Positions 32,547 to 43,177 are shown, counted from the stretch's first letter. The stretch is 64,000 nucleotides of DNA from Bryoerythrophyllum caledonicum (GCA_963971425.1 OZ020525.1:7175560-7239559), one strand, 5' to 3'. Numbers and translations are program-made. The notes: generated from the sequence alone by a model not told the origin.

Positions 32547-32624
32547 TCTCTACTTTCTGTATTTTAGGCTCGCGAACCAAGGCTCGCCGCTCTCGGCTCG
32601 CATGTCTACGCTCGCAAAATAGCC
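32547..32624 (-). repeat. Inverted partner of 24731-24810 (right copy)
   Basis: The reverse complement matches the 24.7 kb copy across ggctcgcgaaccaaggctcg, ccgctct and ctacgctcgcaaaatagc. The two copies face each other across 7.7 kb. Confidence 0.6.
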
Positions 32625-33819
32625 TCGTCCTGATCCAGGGTAGGGACATCTGGAGGGAGCAATTTGACTTCAGATTCGGGAGAGCCAAATCGGGACAGCT
32701 TGGGCTAGGTGGAGAGAATTAAAAACGGCAGGCTGCAATAGGCCCGAGAAGAAGGCGAGCACTCGTAGCTCATCCGAGGGGCAGCTCGACTGTCGACTGC
32801 GGGCGGAGGCAGCTCATCGGGTTGCGCGATAGGGAGAATAATTGCGTGGGTCCCATACGGGGTAACGTGAGTGACGTGGGAGCGCGAGTGAAGAAGAGCA
32901 CATTTGCGGCAGGGCTTCCAATTGCAAAGGTACCCATAAACCGTGCCGCGGAACCCTATACCGTGCATTTCGAACTCAGATTTTCAGAAGTCCCTGGAGT
33001 TGGATGTTAGAATTTTAGATTTTGCAATTTTCAGTATTTTGCGATTTCGACGATGGATTTGGATTCGTGAAGAAATTATAAGACTAGTGGTATAAAAAAT
33101 AGTTTATCAAAAAAAAATATTTTGCTAGTTTTTTCGTGAGGGCCGAAAACAATCACATGTTTTGTGATCTATAAAAAAAAAAGATAGTGCTAAACTTTGG
33201 GAGTAGATTTCAAATGCAGTGTCACTTGGATGTAAGTGACATTTATGCTTATAGTTAGGGTTTTTGCCATTTGACCTAATTTTAGCATTAGTTTGGCGTT
33301 TGTCGTGATTATCTACCAATGTATGTGATTTCATTGGATGGATAGTGTTTTTAAATACCACGGTCAATCCCCACTACTCCTTTAGTTTTAGACGTTAGGG
33401 GGAACACTTTTAGTGTTTCTTTTTGATTTGCAGGTTTTCCGATTTTGAGGCATCCACTGCAGGCGTGTGCCAGTGGCGTTGTCTCTTTCATTTTCCTGCT
33501 TTCATGTTGTTGGGGGAGAATCCGGTTTTGATTTCTGGATTCTTGTGCGGTACCTCCCCCGTGTTGCGGGCTTATTGCCGGTGTTTTCCGGTGGCCCCAT
33601 TTCTTGTTGTTCCAGTTTGTGATACGGTACCGTAGGGGTGAAGTCGGATTTATGGCCGGCAAGACCTTTCTATGTGGGGGGATGTGGTTGGACCTGTGGT
33701 AGCCGGAGGTGATGACCGGTGATCCACACAACTTGGTGATTTTGCAGGTGCAGGTTGTCCGTTTGTACCCTTACCCTTTAGATAGTATCCATAGATAGAT
33801 CCCGAGGTGGTTTTTGTTT
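32625..33819. other. 5' flank and leader of the methyltransferase retrotransposon
   Basis: A 5' LTR matching the 3' LTR at 41314 is not found here, so the element is 5'-truncated, rearranged or has a strongly diverged LTR. Sequence from about 33430 becomes more GC-rich and is probably the untranslated leader of the element. No primer-binding site could be assigned. Confidence 0.4.
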
Positions 33820-35955
33820 ATGGTGAGTACCTAGAGTCGGTATTACCGCTCTCCCTCACCAAACCACTCGGAGAGTGCTTCCACCATAGACTTTGAGCCA
33901 GGGTCGGATACCGACGAGGCTTTTGAGCCTGTTTCGGCGTTGGATACCGACCGTAGGCTTTCGGTCTGGAGTGTGGGCACGTTTGACGACATGGAGGACC
34001 ATCACCGTCATGTCGTGCGAGACAGGTTCTCGGGACGGGCTGGGGGCATCTCCCTACCCGATTGGCGTCTCCGATTCCAAACTTAGATGAAGGAGAAGCG
34101 CCAGCGGACGCCGTCGTTCAACGATTAGTACGCGTTCGAGCTTTTGCCCCAACATTTGGAGCTGCACGCACTTCAGATATATGGGAGGTGGACCACGCAG
34201 CACGAGGCAGAATTGCGCCCGGTTGAGGAGTATTGGCGCCAGCGTGTGGAGTTGGTCACTACACTCCAGGAGAGTGCGGTTGCTAAACTCTCGACTTCCA
34301 CCGAGGAGCCCAAGGAGGAGGAGAGTTTCCTCGGTGAGGACTCCAAGGGCAAGGGTGTTGCCATTGTGGGCAAACGAGCTGGCATGAGGGCCATGTCTCG
34401 TTTGGCCGTAGCCACACTTGCGGCATTGGTGGCGGTTGACAACCCGCCAACCTTCGATCCTCTGGCGCAGTTCATGGCGCATCTGGAGGTGGAGTACGGG
34501 GGATTTCGGCGCGATTAGATGCACCGCATCTAGGACTTCAGCCGTGAGGAGGAAGACACGCCACGCACCATGTACACACGGTTGGTGCGGTTGGCGGCGG
34601 AGGCTGGTGATGTCTTCACGAAGCGCCAACTTGTGAAGATTTTTATCTCCAAGCTCGAAAAGTGGATGGTAGAGTTGATCAGTCCGCATTTGCTCTTCCG
34701 GTACCACGGCAATGCGACCTTGGCTCAGGCGTTCGCCGAGGTGGAAGCGCTTGACCGGACGTTGGGTGTGAGCGAGGCCACAGACTTGGTCATGTCGCTC
34801 ATGGATGCTCCGAAGCCCAAGAAGCTTGCTACGGCGACTGAAAGTTTGGCAGAAGCACAACCTGAAAAGGTTGTGCATTGTTGGGCTTGTGGAGAGGCCG
34901 GTCACACCAAGGGGGACCCCAACTGTCTGAAGAAGAAGGAGGCAGTGGCGAAGAAGGCCAAGCCCGAGACCGAGGCGGCCAAGCTTACGGAGAAGACTGG
35001 GGGCAAGGGGAAGAAGTCTGTGACATGCTCTCACTGTGGCAAGCCTGGCCACAGTGATGAGAACTGCTTTTCTCTTCACCTGGAGAAGCGCCTAGGATCT
35101 TCGGCTATTGGATCGGATGCCGTGAAGTCACTTCAATCCGAATTGGCGGAGCTGAAGAAGCAGATGAGCGCGATGGCTTCTTTGGGGCAAGTGGCAGACA
35201 CACGGCCTGTGGTGACGGGTTAGGGCTCATCTTCAGCCTTAGATCGCTACTTGTATGGCACTTCGGGGGAGGTGGTGGCTGCGGTTGCCACTCGTGCTCA
35301 GACCATTACAGAGGCGGTAGCACCAGCTACTGTGCCAGGTAGTAGCAGTCGTTCACGCCATGCGGGTTTGCCGGACCACATTGGTCAGTCCCAGCTACCT
35401 CTTTCTTTCAGCATCGCGGATGAGGCTACTTCTACTGCCGCTCCCACTTCGATTCCGATCCCACCGATTTCTTCCAGTCCTGGAGATGTTGCACACACCT
35501 TGGCGTATAAAGTGTTGCAATTGCCAGTGTTTGCTGGTGTGGACTTTCTCACACTGGATTTTCAACCATCCGGTGTATTCCACTTGGCGGGTAGTATGTT
35601 GGAAGGCAAGGTGCCCATTCCGTCGTTGGAGGTGTCACAGGTAGTGACCGCTCCACCCACTGAGGAGGATTTGGTGGCTATGCGAGCCAAGTTGGCGGCG
35701 GAGGCTATTTCCGCGTTTGAGGCCAATGCCACTTCCACACCTATGGAGCAGTCGTCCGGGGATCGGGCCTTGTTCTCTGGAGTAGCTTATTTGTCTGACA
35801 TTGCAGCCCGGTCGGCACGGGAGCGACGTAGTGTGCATCCAGGGGTGGTACGTTTGGTGAATGACGATGGAGTCATGGTGGTAGGCCGTACGGATGGCAA
35901 CTCCACTCGAGCTACCCCCCTACTTGTATGTTGGATTCCGGGGCTTAGCCAGTGA
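33820..35955 (+). pseudogene. gag: Gag polyprotein with two CCHC zinc knuckles, interrupted by six TAG codons
   Basis: The frame opens at the ATG at 33820 and stays in register for about 710 codons with no frameshift. It is broken only by TAG at 33832, 34084, 34126, 34516, 34531 and 35221 before a TGA at 35953. At least two sites look like former Trp in context (RD*MHRI*DFS). The N-terminal part is acidic and Ser/Thr-rich, the middle is capsid-like (TMYTRLVRLAAEAGD, then VELISPHLLFRY), and two knuckles follow: CWACGEAGHTKGDPNC (34879-34926, spacing CX2CX4HX6C) and CSHCGKPGHSDENC (35026-35067, canonical CX2CX4HX4C). A heptad-like segment (LQSELAELKKQMSAM) follows. Gag packages the element RNA in cytoplasmic particles. 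Confidence 0.8.
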
Positions 35956-36310
35956 TGATTGGCAAACAGCTAGCCCAGGATTTGGGTCTAGGTGCTATGG
36001 ACCTCGAGCCTTGTCATTCACGATTGTTACATCGGTTAGGGGCACGGAGAAGGCCATGGGCTACACCCGACATCCGTTGTAGTTGATGTTTGACGTGGGA
36101 TCTGGTCCGTTGTTCTCCCATGTCTCCCTTCAGTGCGCTGTTACTGGCGCCACCAACTACAATATTTTGGTGGGCCAGCAGGGACTATATCCACTTGGAT
36201 TTGGGGTGGATAACTGGACGGAGGAGGCCTGGATTACGCCAGGGTGGTCTGCCGGTGATGGTAGGAAAGAGCTCATCCCCGTAGTCTTCGCAGCTAGCGC
36301 GGTGACTTCG
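35928..36310 (+). pseudogene. Retroviral-type aspartic protease, broken
   Basis: The active-site motif LDSGA lies at 35931-35945, directly followed by an in-frame TAG (35946) and then PVMIGKQLAQDLGL, which matches the flap-side pattern of retropepsins. It is one frame away from gag, with a run of six C just upstream (about 35915-35920) as the likely slip or indel point. The frame shifts again near 36000, where TIVTSVRGTEKAMGY, a TAG at 36080 and TNYNILVGQQGLYPLG continue the domain. The protease would mature Gag and Pol. Confidence 0.65.
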
Positions 36311-36326
36311 ACGACAGACGCTATGT

Positions 36327-37661
36327 TTGGGTGCAGTGCTCTGGCATCAGACTTGCCGTGTGCTTCTTCACTTTTGGAGGAGACATGCATTTATGTCTGT
36401 CGTGAAGGATTCACGCGAGCACCCACCATTGGCAATCCCTGCTCGTCATTGCAAGGATCCGCTTCCGCCGTGGGGGACACCATTGGAGCTCACTTGTCGT
36501 AGTGGAAAGATTGTGGATGCTCTTGATGCTCCACTGCCTTCAGTGGACTCTTCCACTCCGTTGTTGGCTCGTACTATTCAGTGGCGACGACCGGATGAGG
36601 GTATTACCCTCGTGGATTTATTTGCCAGTATTGGTACGGGGCTCACGGCTGTGTTGGAGGCCGGGCTCAAGGTACGACGGTATATCCACGTGGATAGTGG
36701 CTTTGCAGCCAACCGTGCCGCTCACCATCACATTCAGCGTCTTCTGGCGTTGTATCCAGAGCAGTTACCATCTTCTGCGATTCGAGGGTGTTTTGGCAAG
36801 TTGCCACGTGATGTAACGTTGATCAGTGAGGATGATCTTCGCCGGTTAGGTCACGTGGACTTGGTGATTGCCGGATGGCCTTGCCAAGGCCATTCTCGGG
36901 CGGGAAGTGGACGTGGCTTGGATGATCCACGGTCGGGTCTCTTTGCGGATTTGCTCAGGCTCGTCGAGTGGTGGATTACCCACCAATCGACACCACCGGG
37001 GTACATTTTTGAGAATGTACCCCCATTGGGGAATACACGGACCAAAGTGCGTGAGGATGGGGCGTACATCCATCACCTTCTTGGTCCCCCTACGTTTGTT
37101 GATGCCACGGCGTTGGGATCTTACGCCCATCGGCCACGTTGGATTTGGACCAACATGGCATCATCCACGACGCTCACTTCTGCACTTGCTCAAGTATGAC
37201 GGCCCGTGCGCCGTGAGGTCGATGACATTTTAGACGACCACTGTGTTTCCACGGAGGTTACGAAGGATGATGAGCCACCATTGGCGGTGGTCAACCGCAT
37301 TGGTTTCACTCAGGGGGCATTTCCCACTTTGATGTGCTATCCAGGCTTTTTTGCCTTCAGGACACGCGGTCCGGGCATGGTTTGGGATTCTTCTTCCCAA
37401 ACTTTCGAGGAGCCTTCTGCCGATGAGAGGGAGCGGGCGATGGGCTTTTTGACAGGCACCACCGCCGCACCGGATATCTCTGAGGGCCAACGCCGTTATT
37501 TGTTGGGTCAAGCCATTGACCTCAACACCCTTGTTTGGATATGTGGCCTCTGTTTCGCCGCTCGACGCCGTTCGAGTGACCATCCACGCGTGCTGGAGGC
37601 AGACTCTGATGGTCAGAGGCAGCGGTGCCACATCTCACAGAGATCGAGGAAGTGGAGTTGA
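36327..37661 (+). pseudogene. DNA cytosine-5 methyltransferase domain inside the retrotransposon
   Basis: The catalytic motifs of C5-cytosine methyltransferases appear in order: motif I ITLVDLFASIGTG (36603 on) binds S-adenosylmethionine; motif IV VIAGWPCQGHSRAG carries the catalytic Cys in Pro-Cys-Gln (36879-36887); motif VI is IFENVPP (Glu-Asn-Val at 37011-37019); motif VIII is ATALGSYAHRPRWIW; motifs IX-X follow downstream (ERERAMGF..G, then QRRYLLGQAIDLNTLVW, to about 37540). A single in-frame TGA (37197-37199) splits it, with CGA as the likely ancestor. The GTGL after motif I and the S-AHR-R-W block are closer to DNMT3/DRM-type enzymes than to bacterial Dcm or MET1. It lies between protease and RT, so it would be made as part of Pol. 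It would methylate DNA, possibly the element's own cDNA. Confidence 0.85.
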
Positions 37662-37851
37662 TTTTTCGTTTGAAGAGGCATGCAGCTGAGGAGCTTCGTG
37701 CTCAGCGTGTCTTTGCAGCCTTGGCAGAGGACTTTGGCCGTGAGGATGCTCGGGATATCTTTTCCCAATTTATCATCACGACACGAGATTTTCTGTAGAT
37801 CTTGTGAGTGAGGGGTCTGGGGGCATTAATGCCCTCTCTGCTACCAAATAG

Positions 37852-40450
37852 CAATCACCGGCCGTGCCGGTACGCGGTGAGTCTTCTACGATGGAGATGG
37901 AGACCACGGAGTTTGATGATTGGCCTCTGGATTTGGGGCCACATCTTACAGGTGCCGAGGCACGAAGGGTACGAGCATTTATACATTCGTATCGTAGTTG
38001 TTTTGCCTTTAGTCTCAATGATTTGGAGGGCTGTATAGGCAAGCCGATTCACATTCAGTTGGAGGATGACCACCCGATCTTCCGACGACCGTACAAGCTC
38101 AGTCTCTCTAAGAAAGTTGGGGTTCAGACTCGTTGTCAGGAGTTGTTGGCCGCCAGTTTGATTGAGCTCTCCAACGGCGAGTACGCTTGTGCCACAGTGA
38201 TGCCATCGAAGAAGGACATCTTTGGCAACTGGACGGAGAAGCGGATGTGTGGGAATTATAGATCGGTCAATCGTAAGACCAAGTCGGATCGGTATCCCAT
38301 GCCCATGCCAGAGGAGTTGTTTGATGCGGTGGGACACAACAGAGTATTTAGTACTCTGGATTTGCGGTCCGGTTACCACCAGTTACCATTGATGGTGGAA
38401 GACCGGGTAAAGACCACATTCTGGGGAGTTGATCTGGATGGGAGAGATCAACTCTACCATTGGAAGTTTCTTCCATTTGGCCTCAAGAACGCACTCGCTG
38501 AGTTTCAGAGGGTGATGGACCCGATGTTGACCGGTTTACCGTTTGTCCAATGCTATATTGATGATGTTATCATTTTTAGTAGCACCCCACAGGAGCATAT
38601 GAGGCATCTTCAGGCGGTGTTTGAGAGGTTACGACAGTGGGGATTGCGCTTGCACCATGGCAAGTGCAAGTTCTTCCAAGATCGGTTGCCATATTTGGGA
38701 CATATGATTGTTCCAGGAGGTCTTGGCGTGCAGCAGGCGAAGGTTGACGCGCTGCAGAAGATCCCAGCCCCAATCGACGTGTCACGGCTCAGAGCTTTTC
38801 TTGGCCTTGCGAATTACTATCGCCGATTTGTCAAGAACTTCAGCTTGATTGCCAAGCCGTTGACTATTTTCACAGGGAAGGATCAGCCATGGACTTGGGG
38901 ACGGGAGCAGCAGCAGGCATTTGCTACTTTGAAGCTGAAGCTCGGTTCAGCGCCTATACTACGGCGTCCAGATGCTACACGACCTTTCCACTTGCACACG
39001 GATTGGAGTGCGATAGGATTGGGAGCCGTGTTGACTCAAAAGGATGATGAGGGACATGAGTACGTTGTCGCGTTTGCTTCTAGGAGCAACAACAACGCGG
39101 AGTCCAACTATTCGTCCTATGAGGAGGAGGCCTTGGCCGCGGTTTGGGCCATAGCTCATTTTAGGCCCTACTTGTATGGGCAGCGTTTTACTTTAGTGAC
39201 CGACCAACAGCCTTTGAAGTGGCTCATGGAGTCTGACAAGCTTACTGGCAAGCTTGCCAGGTGGGCTTTGTTGCTTCAGGAGTATGATTTTGAGGTTGTA
39301 CACCGGGCGGGCATCACTAAGTTGGATGCGGATAGTCTATCTCGCAATCCAAGTCCATCGGAGGAGGATTTGATTGGTGCCAGGTGGCATGGGGACTGTG
39401 ACAGGGAGTCAGTCCCGGGGTGGCATGCAGCAGCCTACCTCACATTGATGTCCGAATCCACATCGGCGTTGCCTGATATGGCAGTGGATGAGGAACCGGA
39501 GAAGGCCCAGGTTGTTAGCGGCGTGTGGGAAGACGTTCCAGTCTTGCACAAGCTGCAACATGGCACACTTCTGTCCGCTCTTTCGGCCATGGAGCGTGAT
39601 CGAGTTGGACACCGGATAGCGAGGTTCCGTTGGGAGAACGGCCTTCTATTTCGGTTGTGGCCGGATGGAACTAGGCGCATAGTTCCCAGACCAGATCATA
39701 GGGCTTCGTTGGTACGGCAGGTACACGAAGACCTTGGTCATTTTGGCGTGCGGCGCACTCATTCGATGTTGCGCAGCCAATATTGGTGGACCAGCATGTA
39801 TCAGCAAGTCGCCACGTACGTTTCACGGTGTGAAGTATGTGATCGGGTCAGATCCAACTTCAACACCTTGTCACCACAGTTGCAGCCTTTGTCCATCATG
39901 GGTTTGGGCTACCGTTGGTCTCTGGATTTTGCCGGGCCACTTGTTGTCACCCCACGTGGAGCCAAGTACGTGTTGGTGATGGTGGAGCACTTCAGCAAGT
40001 GGATTGAGCTTGAAGCACTACCACAGAACTCCTCGGAGTTGGCGGCCATGGCATTCTTTGATCGGGTGCTGGCTCGTTTTGGAGCCCCAACTGAGGTGTT
40101 GATAGACCAATGACGGGAGTTTTTGAGGGTTTTCGAGGCTTTGTGCACCAAGGCGTTGATTGACCACCGTACCACTTCTCGGGATCATCCGGAAGCGGAC
40201 GGTTTGGCGGAGCGTGTGGTTCAGACCGTCAACCGTGGACTACGGAAGTATGGATTACTTCAGGGTAGCCACCGTGATTGGGATCTGATGATACCATGGA
40301 TCGCCATGGGATATCGGTTTAGCCGGCAGGCCTCTTTGGCCACTTTTAGTCCGTATCAGTTGTTGTACGGACGGGAGCCAATTCTACCGAGTTCTGTACG
40401 GGAGAAGTTAGCTCCAGTGGTGGATTTGGATGATCCAGAGGTCTGGATCT
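37852..40450 (+). pseudogene. pol: Pol: reverse transcriptase, RNase H and integrase
   Basis: One frame runs from 37852 past 40450, with an in-frame TGA at 40111 and TAG at 40450. RT: VMPSKKD, MCGNYRSVN, FSTLDLRSGYHQL, FLPFGLKNALAEFQR (the usual Pro is Leu) and the catalytic YIDD at 38553-38564. RNase H: HTDWSAIGLGAVL, YEEEALAAVWA, VTDQQPLKWL and LDADSLSR. Integrase: HHCC zinc site (HEDLGHFG..CEVCDRV), then the DDE triad in WSLDFAGP, TEVLIDQ (just before the TGA) and HPEADGLAERVVQ. It copies element RNA into DNA and inserts it. Apart from the stops the domains are complete and well conserved, which argues for recent activity of the family. Confidence 0.88.
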
Positions 40451-40452
40451 AG

Positions 40453-40995
40453 TGTCTGCGTGACCAAGCGGAGTTCTTCAAACGGGCCATGCCAATGGCC
40501 ATGGAGAATTTATCCATCGCTCAGCACCGTGACATGTTACGATACGCTCGCATTCGCAGCGGCGCTTATCGACCTCAGTTGCGGCGTTTCTCCACTGGGG
40601 ATTACGTTTATTTGCAGCATGAGGCACCTACGACGTTGGACGTCAAGGCTCCGCGCACTATTCTTCGTGTGAAGGATGTGTTGCCTAGTGGCATCTTGTT
40701 GCTGGAAGGCAAAGATGGCCGGGAGTGTCGTGAGCACTCCAAAAACTGTGCGCCCTGCCATTTGCCCATTGATGGCTCCGTGCATCCTGAGTTGGCCGTT
40801 GTGCCACAGGGTCTTCCGTGTTTAGTGTGTGGTGAGAAGAAGGGTGTGGCTACCATGTTGCTTTGTGACCATTGCTAACGTGGTTGGCATATGGCTTGCC
40901 TGACACCGCCTCTTTCTACTCTATCGTCCGGGGATTGGACTTGTCCTTGTTGTCGGAGGTCTTCGAGTCATGTTTCACCCAATGAAACAGCTTGA
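40453..40995 (+). pseudogene. Integrase C-terminal module with a PHD finger
   Basis: This continues the Pol frame. An SH3/GPY-like segment (FSTGDYVYLQHE..ILRVKDVLPSGILLLEGKDG) is followed by a C4HC3 PHD finger at 40819-40954: CLVC, CDHC, RGWH, C and WTCPCC. A TAA (40876-40878) falls inside the finger at a position where CAA (Gln) is plausible. The frame ends at the TGA at 40993. Many gypsy elements carry a chromodomain here. PHD fingers read histone H3 tails, so this could have directed integration to particular chromatin. That role is inferred. Confidence 0.72.
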
Positions 40996-41313
40996 ATTCC
41001 TCGTGGACTTGTCAGTGTGTGGTGCGTTGGTATCCAGTTGGAGTTTCCTGGTTTCAATTCAAGGATAGGCAACGTGGAGATTGACCAAGGAACTGGCAAC
41101 AAAGTTTCCTAAGGCGATTAAAGATGGGGCTCACATTGCACCCGGCCTACCCTCTCTTTGTTACTTCTCCATATGCTTATTGATTTGGCAACGAGCGACA
41201 TCTTCATCTGAATGCGTATAGTTGTTGCAGCGACATTACCGTGGGTTCAGTCTTGTTAGTGCTTTATGGTCCTAGCTGGATAGAGGGTCTCTTTATCCGC
41301 TAGGGGGGGCACT

Positions 41314-41771
41314 TGAGGGTGTATTACGTATACTTGTTTTAGTGTATGTTTTTCGTTTATTTGATGTTGGTTAGGACTCTCGATCTGTTGTGGTTATCGA
41401 TCTTTCTTTACACGACAACTGTCACGGGACGTGGCATCGAGGGCCTCTCCGTATCGTAGTTTTAGCGTAGATTAGTTTGTTACTAATCTATGTGTATTTA
41501 GGGACATATGGCGGCGCACCCTATTCATCCGTGGATGAGTTTCATCCACTTAGGGTTCTGCGTGTGTGCGTATAGGGCTCTACATTCTCTACTTTAGTTG
41601 CACTCGTTGATTCTCCCCTTGTGGAGTGCGTGTCGCTTGACTTCTTGTGGAAAACACATGTGATTCCTTGAGGGTGTATTACGTATACTTGTTTTAGTGT
41701 ATGTTTTTCGTTTATTTGATGTTGGTTAGAACTCTCGATCTGTTGTGGTTATCGATCTTTCTTTACACGAC
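41314..41771 (+). repeat. 3' LTR with internal 103-bp direct repeat
   Basis: It starts directly after the polypurine tract with tgagggtgtattacg. The first 103 bp (41314-41416, to ctttacacgac) recur at 41669-41771 with one change. The intervening part contains ggcggcgcacc and gttgattctcccc. The same junction occurs in the minus-strand relative at 16090-16485, so the repeat is a property of the LTR family or an old tandem LTR. The exact 3' end of the LTR is not fixed. Confidence 0.65.
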
Positions 41772-41834
41772 ATCAAATTGAGCCTTGTGGCTCTAATTGG
41801 TCCTTGGTTATTGGTTAGTGGTATTGATTAAGGG

Positions 41835-41873
41835 TTACATAGTGTCTATCCTAGAGAGGGGGGAGTAGTTCCA
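41835..41873 (+). mobile_element. SINE 3' tail fragment
   Basis: The block agtgtctatcct, gagaggggggagtagttc matches the tail of the tRNA-derived SINE at 52685-52931 in opposite orientation. No tRNA-like head is present upstream, so this is a truncated copy. Confidence 0.45.
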
Positions 41874-42611
41874 TACTACTAAACCTATGTCTGGTGGACA
41901 TTGGCTTAGAGGTGGAACAAACAGACATTCTATTCACCGGCTCTTTCGGAGACTGGAGTTCTTTGTATATATAGTGGTTTACCATAAGGATGTTACGGGC
42001 CAAGTTAGCTGCAATTTCTCCACGAGATGGCTGCACTTTGAACATGGCCATGGGCTCAAGTTGCATAAATCTCCATGATTGAATCTTCATGGATTTTGAC
42101 TCACAAATGCCATATTTAGAAAAAATTGTTAGCTCACATAGCCAAGATCAACTAAACTTTGTCGATAATCTTCACCACCCAAGCTACCACTTCCCAAAGG
42201 CCAGCTGTCAATTAGCTAAAAAGATGAATCCTAGTTTTGGCATTCAAAAAAACGTAATAAATAATTTTTTTGTCACCTGCACTACTCCTTACCTAGAAAC
42301 CGTAGCCACATACTAAAAAATTGGAAAAATACTCAAAAATGGCTATGGCAAATTGCCAAGGATGGGGGGAGGGTCAGATTGGGGAGCGCGGTGTAGCGAC
42401 GGTGCCTGCGTGCCTAGCCAACCCGCTAATTGGCCCTACACTAAATAATATGGAGGGCTCCGCATTGTGAGAGGTAGTACAGATGCTCTAAAGTGGAATT
42501 TTGGAATAGAACCGACACCGCCCGCCCAGCGGACCGGGACGCCAGCTCCACTTTGTGGTGGAAGAAAAAGTGCCCAAACCAATGCCAACCCCGTGCCCCA
42601 ATGGAGATGCT
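41874..42611. other. Intergenic, no gene seen
   Basis: Short frames at 41887-42078 (+) and 41851-42090 (-) have no motif. The end (about 42595-42615) contains ccccaatggagatgctctta, which looks like a MITE terminus of the gagcatctcca type, but I did not find its partner. Confidence 0.35.
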
Positions 42612-42811
42612 CTTACGCCGGGTGAGGCCTGGGCGGTAAGGCTGTGAGATTCTTACGCAAGGTGAGGCCTGGGCGGTAAGGCTGTGAGATTCTTACGTAG
42701 GGTGAGGCCTGGGCGGTAAGGCTGTGAGATTCTTACGTAGGGTGAGGCCTAGGCGGTAAGGCTGTGAGATTCTTACGTAGGGTGAGGCCTGGGCGATCAG
42801 GCCGTGAGATT
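42612..42811 (+). repeat. 40-bp tandem repeat, five units
   Basis: Exactly five 40-bp units starting cttacgtagggtgaggcctg and ending ggctgtgagatt, nearly identical, with the fifth most diverged. A TATAAAA box follows at 42854-42860 after a partial unit-like phrase (ggggcctcaccctataaaa), so the array may be part of a promoter, for instance in an LTR. No convincing gene follows. Confidence 0.9.
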
Positions 42812-43177
42812 CCCTCCACGTCGGGCATTTCACGGCCCACTGGGGCCTCACCCTATAAAAAACATCAAACCCCTCTAGAAAGCATTCGGAACATACCAGT
42901 GAATTTCAGACACCACCAAGACAATTCACAGTGCACCAAGCCTCACATGGCCATAACTCCCAAAGACAACATCTTGAGCAGCGAAAATAAATCACAAAGA
43001 CAACAAGAAGACGAAACTGGAAACAAATCAAATCATATTTGATACATTTTCAACTCAGTAAAGAGTAGTCTTTCAATTCTGATAAGCCCTTAACCCTAAA
43101 GTTCGGCATTTAGGCTGACCAAACTAGATCTGAGGCCCTAAATACTTCCAACTTTCTAAAGGGATGTGAATTGCTAA
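42812..43177. other. Possible promoter downstream of the array; no gene
   Basis: The TATAAAA at 42854 sits in a GC-rich-to-AT-rich transition. The short plus-strand frame that follows has no domain. Whether it is transcribed is unknown. Confidence 0.3.

Larger units (their letters stand above)
33820..41771 (+). mobile_element. Ty3/gypsy-type LTR retrotransposon carrying a DNA methyltransferase and a PHD finger
   Basis: The order is gag with two zinc knuckles, aspartic protease, DNA cytosine-5 methyltransferase, reverse transcriptase, RNase H, integrase, PHD finger, polypurine tract (tagggggggc, 41301-41310) and 3' LTR. RT-RNase H before integrase places it with Ty3/gypsy. Gag and RT-to-PHD lie in the same reading frame, while protease and methyltransferase lie in the other two. 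Coding is interrupted by about eleven in-frame stops, mostly TAG, plus a few frameshifts. The copy is therefore inactive but fairly young. No 5' LTR was found. Confidence 0.88.

Noticed and set aside
32625-33819. 5' LTR of the methyltransferase retrotransposon
   Set aside because: I compared it with the 3' LTR start, middle and end phrases and found none of them here.
34054-35079. 341-codon minus-strand open frame
   Set aside because: It is antisense to gag, which has clear zinc knuckles on the plus strand. GC-rich coding DNA commonly leaves the opposite strand open.
42612-42811. CRISPR array
   Set aside because: The 40-bp units are contiguous with no unique spacers, and the genome is a plant one.
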